A stretch of DNA of 64,000 bases from RPQJ01 sp963793675 (GTDB taxonomy: Bacteria; Pseudomonadota; Gammaproteobacteria; Steroidobacterales; Steroidobacteraceae). Made by a program: the position numbers and the translations under genes. Location of the stretch: positions 248,001 to 312,000 of the forward strand of contig CAWCBA010000005.1 in assembly GCA_963793675.1 (NCBI GenBank). The letters are read 5' to 3'. Of this stretch, positions 9,184-16,538 are shown piece after piece. Position 1 is the stretch's first letter, and every line of letters begins with the position of its first letter. The notes under the pieces were generated by a model that saw only the letters and a program-made list of their open reading frames with translations, had not been told where the DNA came from and searched no databases.

Positions 9184-9618
9184 ATGTTTCGCAGAAAAAC
9201 CGACCAGCCTTCCATTGACGTGTCGCGATTGTCCAGCCTGATCGCGGCCGGCGTCGAAATTGCCGGTGACGTCATCGTCACGGACGGAGTCCGTGTCGAC
9301 GGCCATGTTGTCGGCAACGTACTGGCAAAACCGGAAGCCAAAGGGCTGCTGGTACTGAGCGAGCAAGGTCGTATCGAAGGCAACGTCCGGGTGCACGACG
9401 CCATCATCAACGGAACAATCCGCGGCGACCTCGAGGTGGAAAATTTCATCGAGTTGCAGGCGCACGCGCGCATTACCGGCGCCATCAAATACCGTGCCTT
9501 GCAGATGACATGTGGAGCCCAAGTGGAAGGCACGCTGGAACGCATCGTCGACCGTCCCGAATCGCAGGGGACTGTGCCCAGTAACGTGGTCAATCTGTCC
9601 AAAGCAGCGGAGTACTAA
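9184..9618 (+). CDS. Bactofilin (polymer-forming cytoskeletal protein)
   Basis: The protein has 144 residues. After a short unstructured N-terminus it consists of the bactofilin beta-helix, with repeating Gly/Val/Ile turns such as GVEIAGDVIVTDGVRVDGHV and GRIEGNVRVHDAIINGTIRG. Bactofilins assemble into nucleotide-free filaments at the inner membrane and position peptidoglycan enzymes. The upstream M23 peptidase and coiled-coil membrane protein support a role in cell shape. The start ATG lies 44 bases after the preceding gene, so it is in the same operon. Confidence 0.93.
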   Translation: MFRRKTDQPSIDVSRLSSLIAAGVEIAGDVIVTDGVRVDGHVVGNVLAKPEAKGLLVLSEQGRIEGNVRVHDAIINGTIRGDLEVENFIELQAHARITGAIKYRALQMTCGAQVEGTLERIVDRPESQGTVPSNVVNLSKAAEY

Positions 9619-9638
9619 GACTCATAACTATTATTTAA

Positions 9639-9654
9639 CATAATATACATTATG
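9639..9654. promoter_or_regulatory. Palindromic AT-rich site, possible operator
   Basis: Arms CATAAT/ATTATG surround ATAC in an otherwise GC-rich gap between the bactofilin and the gene at 9815. The core TAATATACATTA differs by one base from TAATTTACATTA at 11430-11441 in the hyf promoter, so both may bind the same regulator, most simply the ribbon-helix-helix protein encoded between them. Confidence 0.45.
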
Positions 9655-9814
9655 CGTACTGCTTCCGACTGATAATCCCGGCTGACTACCATTGGCACCG
9701 CAGTCGTCGATCTCGATCTGCCGTTCAATGACCTACGAAAAATTGCGCGCTTGAGAGGTCTGGGTGTTACAGGTGTGGCCAACGCAGCAGGAACTTCGGC
9801 TGGAGGTGACGGTT

Positions 9815-10210
9815 ATGAGAGCGATTGCTGGCCCACTGATGATCGTCGCGCTTCTGGTCGCATTGTGGATGCTGTTTGTGCGCGGGACCCCCGGTGGCAT
9901 TTCCGATGCGAAATATGAAGAATTCAAGCGGCTGGCTCCCCCTAAGCTTCTGTATTCCTGCACCAGGAAACCGACGCCGGAATCGCTGATGCGTCAGACA
10001 AGAGAATGCGCGCAGAGCGGCCGTTCCGGATGCGACCAGAAGGCCTACGAGTCGGGCGAGGCGGAGACCGTAACAACGGTCGAGTTCGTCGGGAGTCGCG
10101 GGGAGTCAACCTACGACGAGGTGCTGCAGGAAGCCAAGCGGAATTGCGCGGAGGATCTAGGGGACATGGGCGGTGGCAAGCTCGAAGTCCTTGAAGCCCA
10201 CCAGGATTAG
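9815..10210 (+). CDS. Hypothetical single-span membrane protein
   Basis: The protein has 131 residues. The ATG at 9815 follows a strong GGAGGTGA site. Residues 5-21 form a membrane anchor (AGPLMIVALLVALWMLFV), leaving a hydrophilic domain outside with four Cys (YSCTRK, RECAQS, SGCDQK, RNCAED) that could form two disulfides. No family was recognised. A palindrome resembling the hyf-promoter site lies 160 bases upstream. Its 3' end overlaps the convergent spermidine-synthase-like gene by four bases. Confidence 0.65.
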   Translation: MRAIAGPLMIVALLVALWMLFVRGTPGGISDAKYEEFKRLAPPKLLYSCTRKPTPESLMRQTRECAQSGRSGCDQKAYESGEAETVTTVEFVGSRGESTYDEVLQEAKRNCAEDLGDMGGGKLEVLEAHQD

Positions 10211-11175
10211 CCCTGCGCGGCGAGTGACGCCTCCCGCAGGTGCTTCCGCACGAGCCCCGGCAGGATCCGGAAGTCCAGGCCGAGCGTTTTCTGCACGCGA
10301 CGAGCGTTTGCCGGGGCGGCAGCCAGTCGCCGCCGATCTCGCAAGGCAGGCCCCGCGAAAACGACCATGTTGCCGCCCCACCCTACGGTGACCGGAATGA
10401 CGGGGTCACCGAAGACGTGGCGAATTCTCTCCACCTGCATCGCACTGGCCGATTCATGGGCGGCGAGGTTCATCACGAACACCCCGCCGTCCCCGAGGAT
10501 GCGGCGGGCGTTTTCCAGGAACCCGTAGTCGGCGATCGACGGCGAGATTCCATTGCGGTCGTAGGCGTCGACCAGCAGCACGTCAGGGAATTCCGTGGCG
10601 TCGACCAGGTCCGCGACGTAGCGCGCGCCGTCGCCGTGGATCACACGCAAGTCAGTCCCATCCGGGGGAATCCTGAAATGCGATCGCAGTGCGATGACGT
10701 TCGCATCGATCTCGACAGCCGTGACGTGCGTCGACGGTAAATGCCGGTTGCAGAATTTGACCAGTGATCCGCCACCGAGTCCAATCATCAGGACGCGTCC
10801 TGGCTGCGGACAGAACAGCACGAATCCCATCATCTTGCGCGTGTAATCGTTCACGAGCGCGTCGGGATCATCGATCCGCATCTCGCTCTGGACGCTGCCA
10901 TCGATCGTGAAGCACAAGGCGCGGTGCTTGCCGTCTTCGACCAGGAAAGGCTTGTCGTAAGTGCCCGCCATCAGTCGCTGGCACAGCACTGCCGACGCAG
11001 CTTCGGTCGGTTCCAGCACGCGCACCAGCGTGCCGGGGTCGACCGTGAGTCCGCCCAGCGACAGCAGGTCCTCGCTTCTTTGGCTGACCGGTCCCCAACC
11101 CTGCTGCTGTGGCGAGGCCACATGCAGTCGCGTCATGCGCCTGCGCTGCGGCGAGCGCTCGGACTTGCGGGTCAT
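10207..11175 (-). CDS. Spermidine synthase-like aminopropyl/methyltransferase-fold protein
   Basis: The protein has 322 residues from ATG 11175. It has the Rossmann nucleotide fold of polyamine synthases: motif I VLMIGLGGGSLVKF, the acidic strand end AVEIDANVIAL, and GDGARYV followed by DVLLVDAYDRNG. True spermidine synthases have a conserved Asp and Tyr pair for the diamine; only part is visible here, so it may belong to the large group of spermidine-synthase-like proteins of unknown substrate. Its ATG overlaps the stop of the ribbon-helix-helix gene (TGATG), so the two are translationally coupled. Confidence 0.78.
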   Translation of the reverse strand: MTRKSERSPQRRRMTRLHVASPQQQGWGPVSQRSEDLLSLGGLTVDPGTLVRVLEPTEAASAVLCQRLMAGTYDKPFLVEDGKHRALCFTIDGSVQSEMRIDDPDALVNDYTRKMMGFVLFCPQPGRVLMIGLGGGSLVKFCNRHLPSTHVTAVEIDANVIALRSHFRIPPDGTDLRVIHGDGARYVADLVDATEFPDVLLVDAYDRNGISPSIADYGFLENARRILGDGGVFVMNLAAHESASAMQVERIRHVFGDPVIPVTVGWGGNMVVFAGPALRDRRRLAAAPANARRVQKTLGLDFRILPGLVRKHLREASLAAQG

Positions 11176-11384
11176 CAACGCCTCTTTCCGGCCCGCCGCT
11201 CGACCACGTCCGGCTCTTCAGGCGTCCACGGCGTTCCCGTCCGGTCTTCGATGTAGCGCCGGATCAACTGTCTGACGACCTGTGAGGGCGTCGTGTCCTG
11301 CTCCGCGCAGAGGCGCTCCAGCAGCGCCTTCTTGCGAGGGTCGATCAAGACGGTCAGACGAGCGGTGCGGTCCTCGAGTGGCAA
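11175..11384 (-). CDS. Ribbon-helix-helix (CopG/Arc-type) DNA-binding protein
   Basis: The protein has 69 residues from a TTG start at 11384, with GAGG seven bases upstream and a stop just before, leaving no other usable start. The sequence shows the short beta strand TARLTVLID, helix KKALLERLCAEQ, turn DTTPSQ and second helix VVRQLIRRYIED, the ribbon-helix-helix order. Such proteins bind short palindromes as dimers through the beta strand. The divergent hyf promoter contains one, and the gene is coupled to the spermidine-synthase-like gene, so it probably autoregulates and controls the hyf operon. Confidence 0.8.
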   Translation of the reverse strand: MPLEDRTARLTVLIDPRKKALLERLCAEQDTTPSQVVRQLIRRYIEDRTGTPWTPEEPDVVERRAGKRR

Positions 11385-11420
11385 GCAAACACCTCAGAGT
11401 GCCCGGATCATGTGCGCGTT

Positions 11421-11442
11421 ATTATAATCTAATTTACATTAG
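11421..11442. promoter_or_regulatory. Divergent hyf / RHH promoter with palindromic operator
   Basis: TATAAT at 11423-11428 is a perfect -10 box for the + strand, and the overlapping ATTATA also gives TATAAT on the reverse strand, so one AT island may serve both directions. Directly after it, CTAATTTACATTAG (arms CTAAT/ATTAG, 11429-11442) is a palindrome placed at the likely transcription start of hyfB, a typical repressor position. No good -35 box is visible, which would fit an activator or a regulated promoter. Confidence 0.55.
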
Positions 11443-11456
11443 AGTAGAATCGCGAC

Positions 11457-13460
11457 ATGAGCCCGATCGACTCGCCCCTGATCGCTTGCCTGGCGCTTCT
11501 CGCGTGCTGGGCGGTGGTCGGCGCGGCCGGACTGCTGCGGCCCAACAGCGTCGCGTTGGTCGGCCGAGTGTTGTTTCCTCTCGGCGCAATCATTGGTGTC
11601 AGCCTCGCAGTCGTAGCGGCCCTGAGCCTCGCGGGACCGGTCGAGCGCGCCACCCTGCTCATTGGCTTGCCCGACTTGCCGATGCACGTGCGGCTGGACA
11701 ATCTTTCTCGCGTGTTCCTGGTGCTCCTGGGCAGCGCATCCGCCGGTGTGTCGCTGTTTGCGGCCGGTTATTTCCGCAAGGGTGAGGGAACTGCGCCGGG
11801 ACTGTTGGGACTGCAGTACCACTTCTTTCTCGCCAGCATGGGATTCGTGCTGGTTGCAGACGACGCCTACGCATTCATGGTCGCGTGGGAGACGATGGCC
11901 CTGACGTCGTATTTCCTGGTGACCGCTCAGCACGGCATCCCGGAGATTCGCAGCGCGGGGTTCCTGTACCTGCTCATGGCGCACGTCGGTGCAATCGCCA
12001 TCCTGCTGAGCTTCGGCATCCTGCAGGGCGGCACCTGGCTGTTCTCGTTCGACGCCATGCGCGCGAGCACGCTGTCGACCCCGTGGGCCACCGCCGCGTT
12101 CCTGCTCGCGCTGTTCGGATTTGGCGCGAAGGCCGGCCTCCTCCCTCTGCACGTCTGGCTCCCGGAGGCGCACCCCGCCGCACCTTCACCCGTGTCGGCG
12201 CTCATGAGCGGCATCATGCTGAAGACCGCCATCTATGGCGTGCTGCGGGTCACGTTCGACCTTATCGGTGACCCGCTGTGGTGGTGGGGCCTGATTCCGC
12301 TCGGGCTGGGACTGGCCACGGCCATCTTTGGCGTGATCTTTGCCGCGGTGCAGACGGACATGAAGCGCCTGCTCGCCTATTCGTCGGTCGAAAACATCGG
12401 CATCTTGTTTACCGGCATCGGCCTGGCCATCGTTTTCCATGGCGTCGGCATGACCGAACTCGCGGCGCTCGCGCTGATCGCGGTCCTGTATCACTCGATC
12501 AACCATGCGTTCATGAAGAGCCTGCTCTTCCTCGGCACCGGCGCGGTCCTGCATGCCACGGGCGAGCGAAATCTCGGGCGGCTTGGCGGACTGATTCACC
12601 GCATGCCGTGGGTAGCCTGGCTGACACTGGTGGGCGTCCTCGCGATCGCCGGATTGCCGCCATTGAACGGGTTCGTGTCCGAGTGGCTGCTGCTGCAGAC
12701 ATTCCTGTTCTCCCACGAAGTGCCACAGCCGTTCGTGAACATGCTGCTGCCGCTGGGCGCGGCCATCGTGGCACTCGCGGCTGCGTTGGCTGGCTACGTC
12801 ATGGTGAAGTTCTTCGGGATCGTATTCCTGGGACAGCCGCGCGAGCCCTCGCTTGCCGTGGCACACGACGTGGATGGATTCGAGAAGGCGGGTCTAGTCT
12901 GGCTGGCGATCGGGTGCGTACTGCTGGGACTCATGCCCAACCAGGTGATCCGCGCTCTTGGCGCAGCCACCGAACAGCTGGTGGGTGCCGCACCGGATCT
13001 TGCCGGTCAGTCGTGGTGGATGCTGGCGCCGCTGACCGAAAGGGACGTGTCGTACGCACCGTTGGTACTGCTGGCGGTCATTGTGGGAGTGGTCGCGGCA
13101 ACCTTCCTGATCGTGCGCGTCGTGTACCGTCGACCGGTGCGCCGGGCCCCAACCTGGGATTGTGGCTTCGGCCGGCTCGATGCGCGCATGCAGGACACGG
13201 CCGAGGGCTTCGGCCAGCCGATCCGGCACATCTTCGTTTCGTTCTTCGAAATGGAGCGTGACCTGCCCTCGCCGCTCGACTTGGCACCACGCTATCGCGT
13301 CAAGGTCAGCGACCGGTTCTGGAAAGTCGCCTACCTGCCAATCGCCGGACTGCTGCAGCGGGCTGCAAACTCCGTGGCCTGGTTGCAGCAGGGCCGCATT
13401 TCGGTCTACCTGACGTACAGCTTCATCACGCTCGTGGTGCTGCTCGCGGTGATGCTGTGA
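11457..13460 (+). CDS. hyfB: Hydrogenase-4 subunit B-like ion-pumping membrane subunit
   Basis: The protein has 667 residues and many membrane spans, and belongs to the NuoL/antiporter-like family. Residues needed for proton passage in complex I are kept: Glu in VAWETMALTSY, Lys in FGAKAGLLPLHVWLPEAHPA and Lys in NHAFMKSLLFLGTGA. The C-terminal part carries the cytoplasmic loop DCGFGRLDARMQDTAEGF seen in HyfB/HycC rather than the long lateral helix of NuoL. It is the first gene of the operon and overlaps hyfC by GTGA. It should form one ion channel of the membrane arm. Start ATG 11457 has only a weak ribosome site. Confidence 0.9.
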   Translation: MSPIDSPLIACLALLACWAVVGAAGLLRPNSVALVGRVLFPLGAIIGVSLAVVAALSLAGPVERATLLIGLPDLPMHVRLDNLSRVFLVLLGSASAGVSLFAAGYFRKGEGTAPGLLGLQYHFFLASMGFVLVADDAYAFMVAWETMALTSYFLVTAQHGIPEIRSAGFLYLLMAHVGAIAILLSFGILQGGTWLFSFDAMRASTLSTPWATAAFLLALFGFGAKAGLLPLHVWLPEAHPAAPSPVSALMSGIMLKTAIYGVLRVTFDLIGDPLWWWGLIPLGLGLATAIFGVIFAAVQTDMKRLLAYSSVENIGILFTGIGLAIVFHGVGMTELAALALIAVLYHSINHAFMKSLLFLGTGAVLHATGERNLGRLGGLIHRMPWVAWLTLVGVLAIAGLPPLNGFVSEWLLLQTFLFSHEVPQPFVNMLLPLGAAIVALAAALAGYVMVKFFGIVFLGQPREPSLAVAHDVDGFEKAGLVWLAIGCVLLGLMPNQVIRALGAATEQLVGAAPDLAGQSWWMLAPLTERDVSYAPLVLLAVIVGVVAATFLIVRVVYRRPVRRAPTWDCGFGRLDARMQDTAEGFGQPIRHIFVSFFEMERDLPSPLDLAPRYRVKVSDRFWKVAYLPIAGLLQRAANSVAWLQQGRISVYLTYSFITLVVLLAVML

Positions 13461-14407
13461 GCGCGGTCGCCTGGCTCACCCAGTTCCTGGAGGTGCTCGC
13501 AGCGCTGGTCCTGGCCCCGCTGTTCCTGGGTTGGGTCAATGCGTGTCGTGCGTGGCTGCAGAACCGGCGCGCACCGAGCGTCCTGCTCCCGTACCACGGC
13601 ATTCGCAAGCTGTTCCACAAGGACGCCGTGATCGCGGAGAGCGCGTCGCCGCTGTTCCGCCTCGCGCCGTACATCGTGTTCGGCGCGATGGTTGCCGCAG
13701 CGGCGGTGATTCCCTCGATGGGCACGGGACTTCCATTCCGCTCCGCGGCCGACGCGATCGCACTGGTCGGACTGCTGGCGATCGCACGTGTCTTCATGTC
13801 GCTCGCCGCGATGGACATCGGTACCGCGTTCGGCACGCTCGGCGCGCGACGCGACATGATGATCGGCTTCCTCGCCGAGCCTGCGCTGCTGATGGTCATC
13901 TTCGTGGCATCGCTGATTTCCGCGACCACAGCCCTGCCGTTGATCGCCGAACGGCTCATGGTCCAGCCACTCGCCCTGTATCCGAGCCTCGCATTCACGG
14001 CGGTCGCCTTCACCATGGTGCTGCTCGCGGAGAACGCCCGCATACCAGTGGACAATCCGGCGACGCACCTCGAGCTCACGATGGTCCACGAAGCGATGCT
14101 GCTCGAGTATTCGGCACGGCATCTGGCGCTGATGGAGTGGGCAGCCGCCCTGAAGTTGTTCAACTATGCCTGCATCGGTTTTGCGCTGTTCGTGCCGTGG
14201 GGCGCATCCACCGGAGCAGCCGGAATCGGCGCGCTGGCCCTGTCGATCCCGGCACTCCTGGCGAAGTTGGGTGTCGCAGGCCTGTGGCTTGCGCTGCTCG
14301 AAACGGTTTCCGCCAAGCTGCGCGTATTCCGCGCTCCCGAGTTCATGGCCACCGCGTTCATGTTCGCGGTGCTGGGCCTGCTCGTGCACCTGTTGCTGGG
14401 AGCCTGA
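13457..14407 (+). CDS. hyfC: Hydrogenase-4 subunit C-like membrane subunit (NuoH homologue)
   Basis: The protein has 316 residues from a GTG that overlaps the hyfB stop. It has about eight membrane spans and matches the NuoH/HyfC/HycD family, which joins the membrane arm to the large and small subunits and forms the quinone/ion entry channel. The conserved acidic loop is present: LLAENARIPVDNPATHLELT, followed by MVHEAMLLEYS. Because the catalytic subunits of this operon are altered, this coupling subunit is the likely site where redox change is converted into ion movement. Confidence 0.9.
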   Translation: MSAVAWLTQFLEVLAALVLAPLFLGWVNACRAWLQNRRAPSVLLPYHGIRKLFHKDAVIAESASPLFRLAPYIVFGAMVAAAAVIPSMGTGLPFRSAADAIALVGLLAIARVFMSLAAMDIGTAFGTLGARRDMMIGFLAEPALLMVIFVASLISATTALPLIAERLMVQPLALYPSLAFTAVAFTMVLLAENARIPVDNPATHLELTMVHEAMLLEYSARHLALMEWAAALKLFNYACIGFALFVPWGASTGAAGIGALALSIPALLAKLGVAGLWLALLETVSAKLRVFRAPEFMATAFMFAVLGLLVHLLLGA

Positions 14408-14410
14408 GGC

Positions 14411-15079
14411 ATGCAGCACACGCCGTTCGACCTGCAACTGCTCAACGCCTGCGCTGCGATCCTGTTGCTGTTGTCATTCGCCATGCTCGCCCAGCGACGT
14501 ATCGTGGCGCTCGTCAATCTCCTGGCCCTGCAAGGCGCCATGCTGTTCATCGCCACCCTGCTGCTGGCCTGGCGCACCGGACAGAGCCACCTGTACGTCT
14601 CGGCCGCGCTGACGCTCGGGCTCAAGGTCATTGCCCTGCCGTGGCTGCTGCACGCGCTCATCCGGCGCCTGCAGGTACAGTGGGACAGCGAGCCGTTGCT
14701 CAACGTGCCGGGCACCATGCTCGTCGGGCTCGTGACCGTCGTGTTTGCGTTTGGCCTGGCACAGCCGATTGCCCAGCTCGCGAGCACCGCCACCCGTAAT
14801 TCCCTGGGGATCGCAGTGGCAGTCATCCTGCTGGCGTTCATCACGATGATCACGCGCCGCAAGGCCATGTCACAGGTGGTGGGTTTCCTGTCCATGGAGA
14901 ACGGTCTGTTCTTCGGCGCCATGAGCGCCACCTACGGCATGCCGATGATCGTGGAATTCGGCGTGGCCCTCGACGTGCTGGTCGCGATGCTGGTGCTCGG
15001 GGTGTTCTTTTTCCAGATTCGCGAACAGTTCGACAGCCTCGACCTGCATCACCTCGAGTCGCTGAAGGAGGACCAGTAG
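14411..15079 (+). CDS. hyfE: Hydrogenase-4 subunit E-like membrane protein (NuoK-like)
   Basis: The protein has 222 residues and six or so membrane spans. The first half resembles NuoK (NLLALQGAMLFIATLLL), followed by three extra helices as in HyfE. The C-terminus is acidic (LDLHHLESLKEDQ). The ATG lies three bases after the hyfC stop, and the stop TAG directly abuts the GTG of hyfF. It probably completes the ion path between HyfC and the antiporter-like subunits. No HyfD homologue lies between hyfC and hyfE, unlike the ten-gene Escherichia coli operon. Confidence 0.87.
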   Translation: MQHTPFDLQLLNACAAILLLLSFAMLAQRRIVALVNLLALQGAMLFIATLLLAWRTGQSHLYVSAALTLGLKVIALPWLLHALIRRLQVQWDSEPLLNVPGTMLVGLVTVVFAFGLAQPIAQLASTATRNSLGIAVAVILLAFITMITRRKAMSQVVGFLSMENGLFFGAMSATYGMPMIVEFGVALDVLVAMLVLGVFFFQIREQFDSLDLHHLESLKEDQ

Positions 15080-16537
15080 GTGGAATTTTCCGCCCTCCTG
15101 CTGACTCCGTTGCTCGGCGCGTTGCTGCTCGCCGTGTGGGGCGCACGCCCGCGTGCCGCCGAGATCAACATCGCACTGAGCTTTGGCACCTTCCTCGCAG
15201 CGGTGGCAGTCACCGTGCGGGTGATCAACGAGGGCAACCTGACCGCAGCGCACGAGCAGTTCTTCCTCGACCCGTTCAACGTCTTCCTCGTGACGCTGAC
15301 CGCCTTCGTGGGCCTCACGACCTCGATCTTCTCGCGACCCTACATGCGGATCGAGACGGAGCATGGACGCCTGAGCCAGGGGCGGCTGCGGCTCTACCAC
15401 TCGATGTACCAGCTCTTCATGACGATGATGCTGGTGGCATTGACGACGAACAACATGGGCTTGCTCTGGGTGGCGCTCGAGGCGGCGACGCTGTCGACCG
15501 TGCTGCTGGTGACGCTGTACCGGACACCGGCCAGCCTCGAGGCAGGCTGGAAGTACTTCATCCTGTGCGGCGTCGGCATCGCACAGGCGCTGTTCGGCAC
15601 GATCCTGCTGTATTTCGCAGCAGAGAAAGTCCTGGGCGCCGAAGGCGTCAGTGCATTGCTGTGGACACACCTCGCGGCCGTGAAAGGTGAACTCGAGCCC
15701 ACGGTGCTCGGGCTGGCCTTCGCTTTCCTGCTCGTGGGCTACGGCACCAAGGTCGGGCTGGCGCCTCTGCACAACTGGCTGCCGGATGCGCACGCGGAAG
15801 GCCCGACGCCCGTATCCGCGGTGCTGTCTGGACTGCTGCTTAACGTCGCCATGTATGCCGTCGTCCGCTGCAAAATCCTGGTGGAGGGCGCGCTGCAGTC
15901 GACGCTGCCGTCGAAGATCCTTATGGTCTTCGGGCTGCTCTCCGTCGTGTTGTCGGCCCTGTTCCTCTGGCGGCAGCGCGACATCAAGCGATTGTTCGCC
16001 TACTCGTCGATCGAGCACATGGGCATCATCGCCTTCGCCTTCGGGATGGGCGGAGCCGTCGCCAACTTTGCCGCCCTGCTGCACATGACCGTGCACTCGC
16101 TGACCAAGTCGGCGATCTTCTTCGCGGTGGGTCACGCGGCCCAGAAGACAGGCTCGCAGAAGATCGAAGACATCCGCGGACTGCTGGCGCTCAATCCCAC
16201 GATCGGCTGGGGCCTCATGCTCGGCTCGATTGCGATCCTCGGTTTCCCGCCCTTCGGCGTGTTCGCCAGCGAGTTCCTGATACTGACCACCGCGATGAAA
16301 CAGGAGCCGTGGGCCACGCCGATCCTGCTGCTGGCCCTGGGCGTGGCGTTCGCGGCCATCTTCAGCCGCGTGCAGTCGATGGTGCTCGGCCAACCGACGG
16401 GGCGCCGCCTGCCGCACCAACCTGCCCTCCTGCCGGTTTTTGCGCACCTTGCACTGGTATTGGCTCTCGGCCTGTACATCCCTCCTTACCTGGCCGACTG
16501 GTATCGAGCCGCGGCCGGCATGATCGTGGGACACTGA
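15080..16537 (+). CDS. hyfF: Hydrogenase-4 subunit F-like ion-pumping membrane subunit
   Basis: The protein has 485 residues and about 14 membrane spans, of the NuoN/NuoM antiporter-like family. Channel residues are kept: Glu in LLWVALEAATLSTVLL, Lys in YGTKVGLAPLHNWLPDAH and Lys in VHSLTKSAIFFAVGHAAQK. It starts at GTG 15080 with no gap after hyfE. With HyfB it gives the complex two antiporter-like pumps. The large overlapping frame on the other strand is a codon-bias shadow. Confidence 0.9.
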   Translation: MEFSALLLTPLLGALLLAVWGARPRAAEINIALSFGTFLAAVAVTVRVINEGNLTAAHEQFFLDPFNVFLVTLTAFVGLTTSIFSRPYMRIETEHGRLSQGRLRLYHSMYQLFMTMMLVALTTNNMGLLWVALEAATLSTVLLVTLYRTPASLEAGWKYFILCGVGIAQALFGTILLYFAAEKVLGAEGVSALLWTHLAAVKGELEPTVLGLAFAFLLVGYGTKVGLAPLHNWLPDAHAEGPTPVSAVLSGLLLNVAMYAVVRCKILVEGALQSTLPSKILMVFGLLSVVLSALFLWRQRDIKRLFAYSSIEHMGIIAFAFGMGGAVANFAALLHMTVHSLTKSAIFFAVGHAAQKTGSQKIEDIRGLLALNPTIGWGLMLGSIAILGFPPFGVFASEFLILTTAMKQEPWATPILLLALGVAFAAIFSRVQSMVLGQPTGRRLPHQPALLPVFAHLALVLALGLYIPPYLADWYRAAAGMIVGH

Positions 16538-16538
16538 C

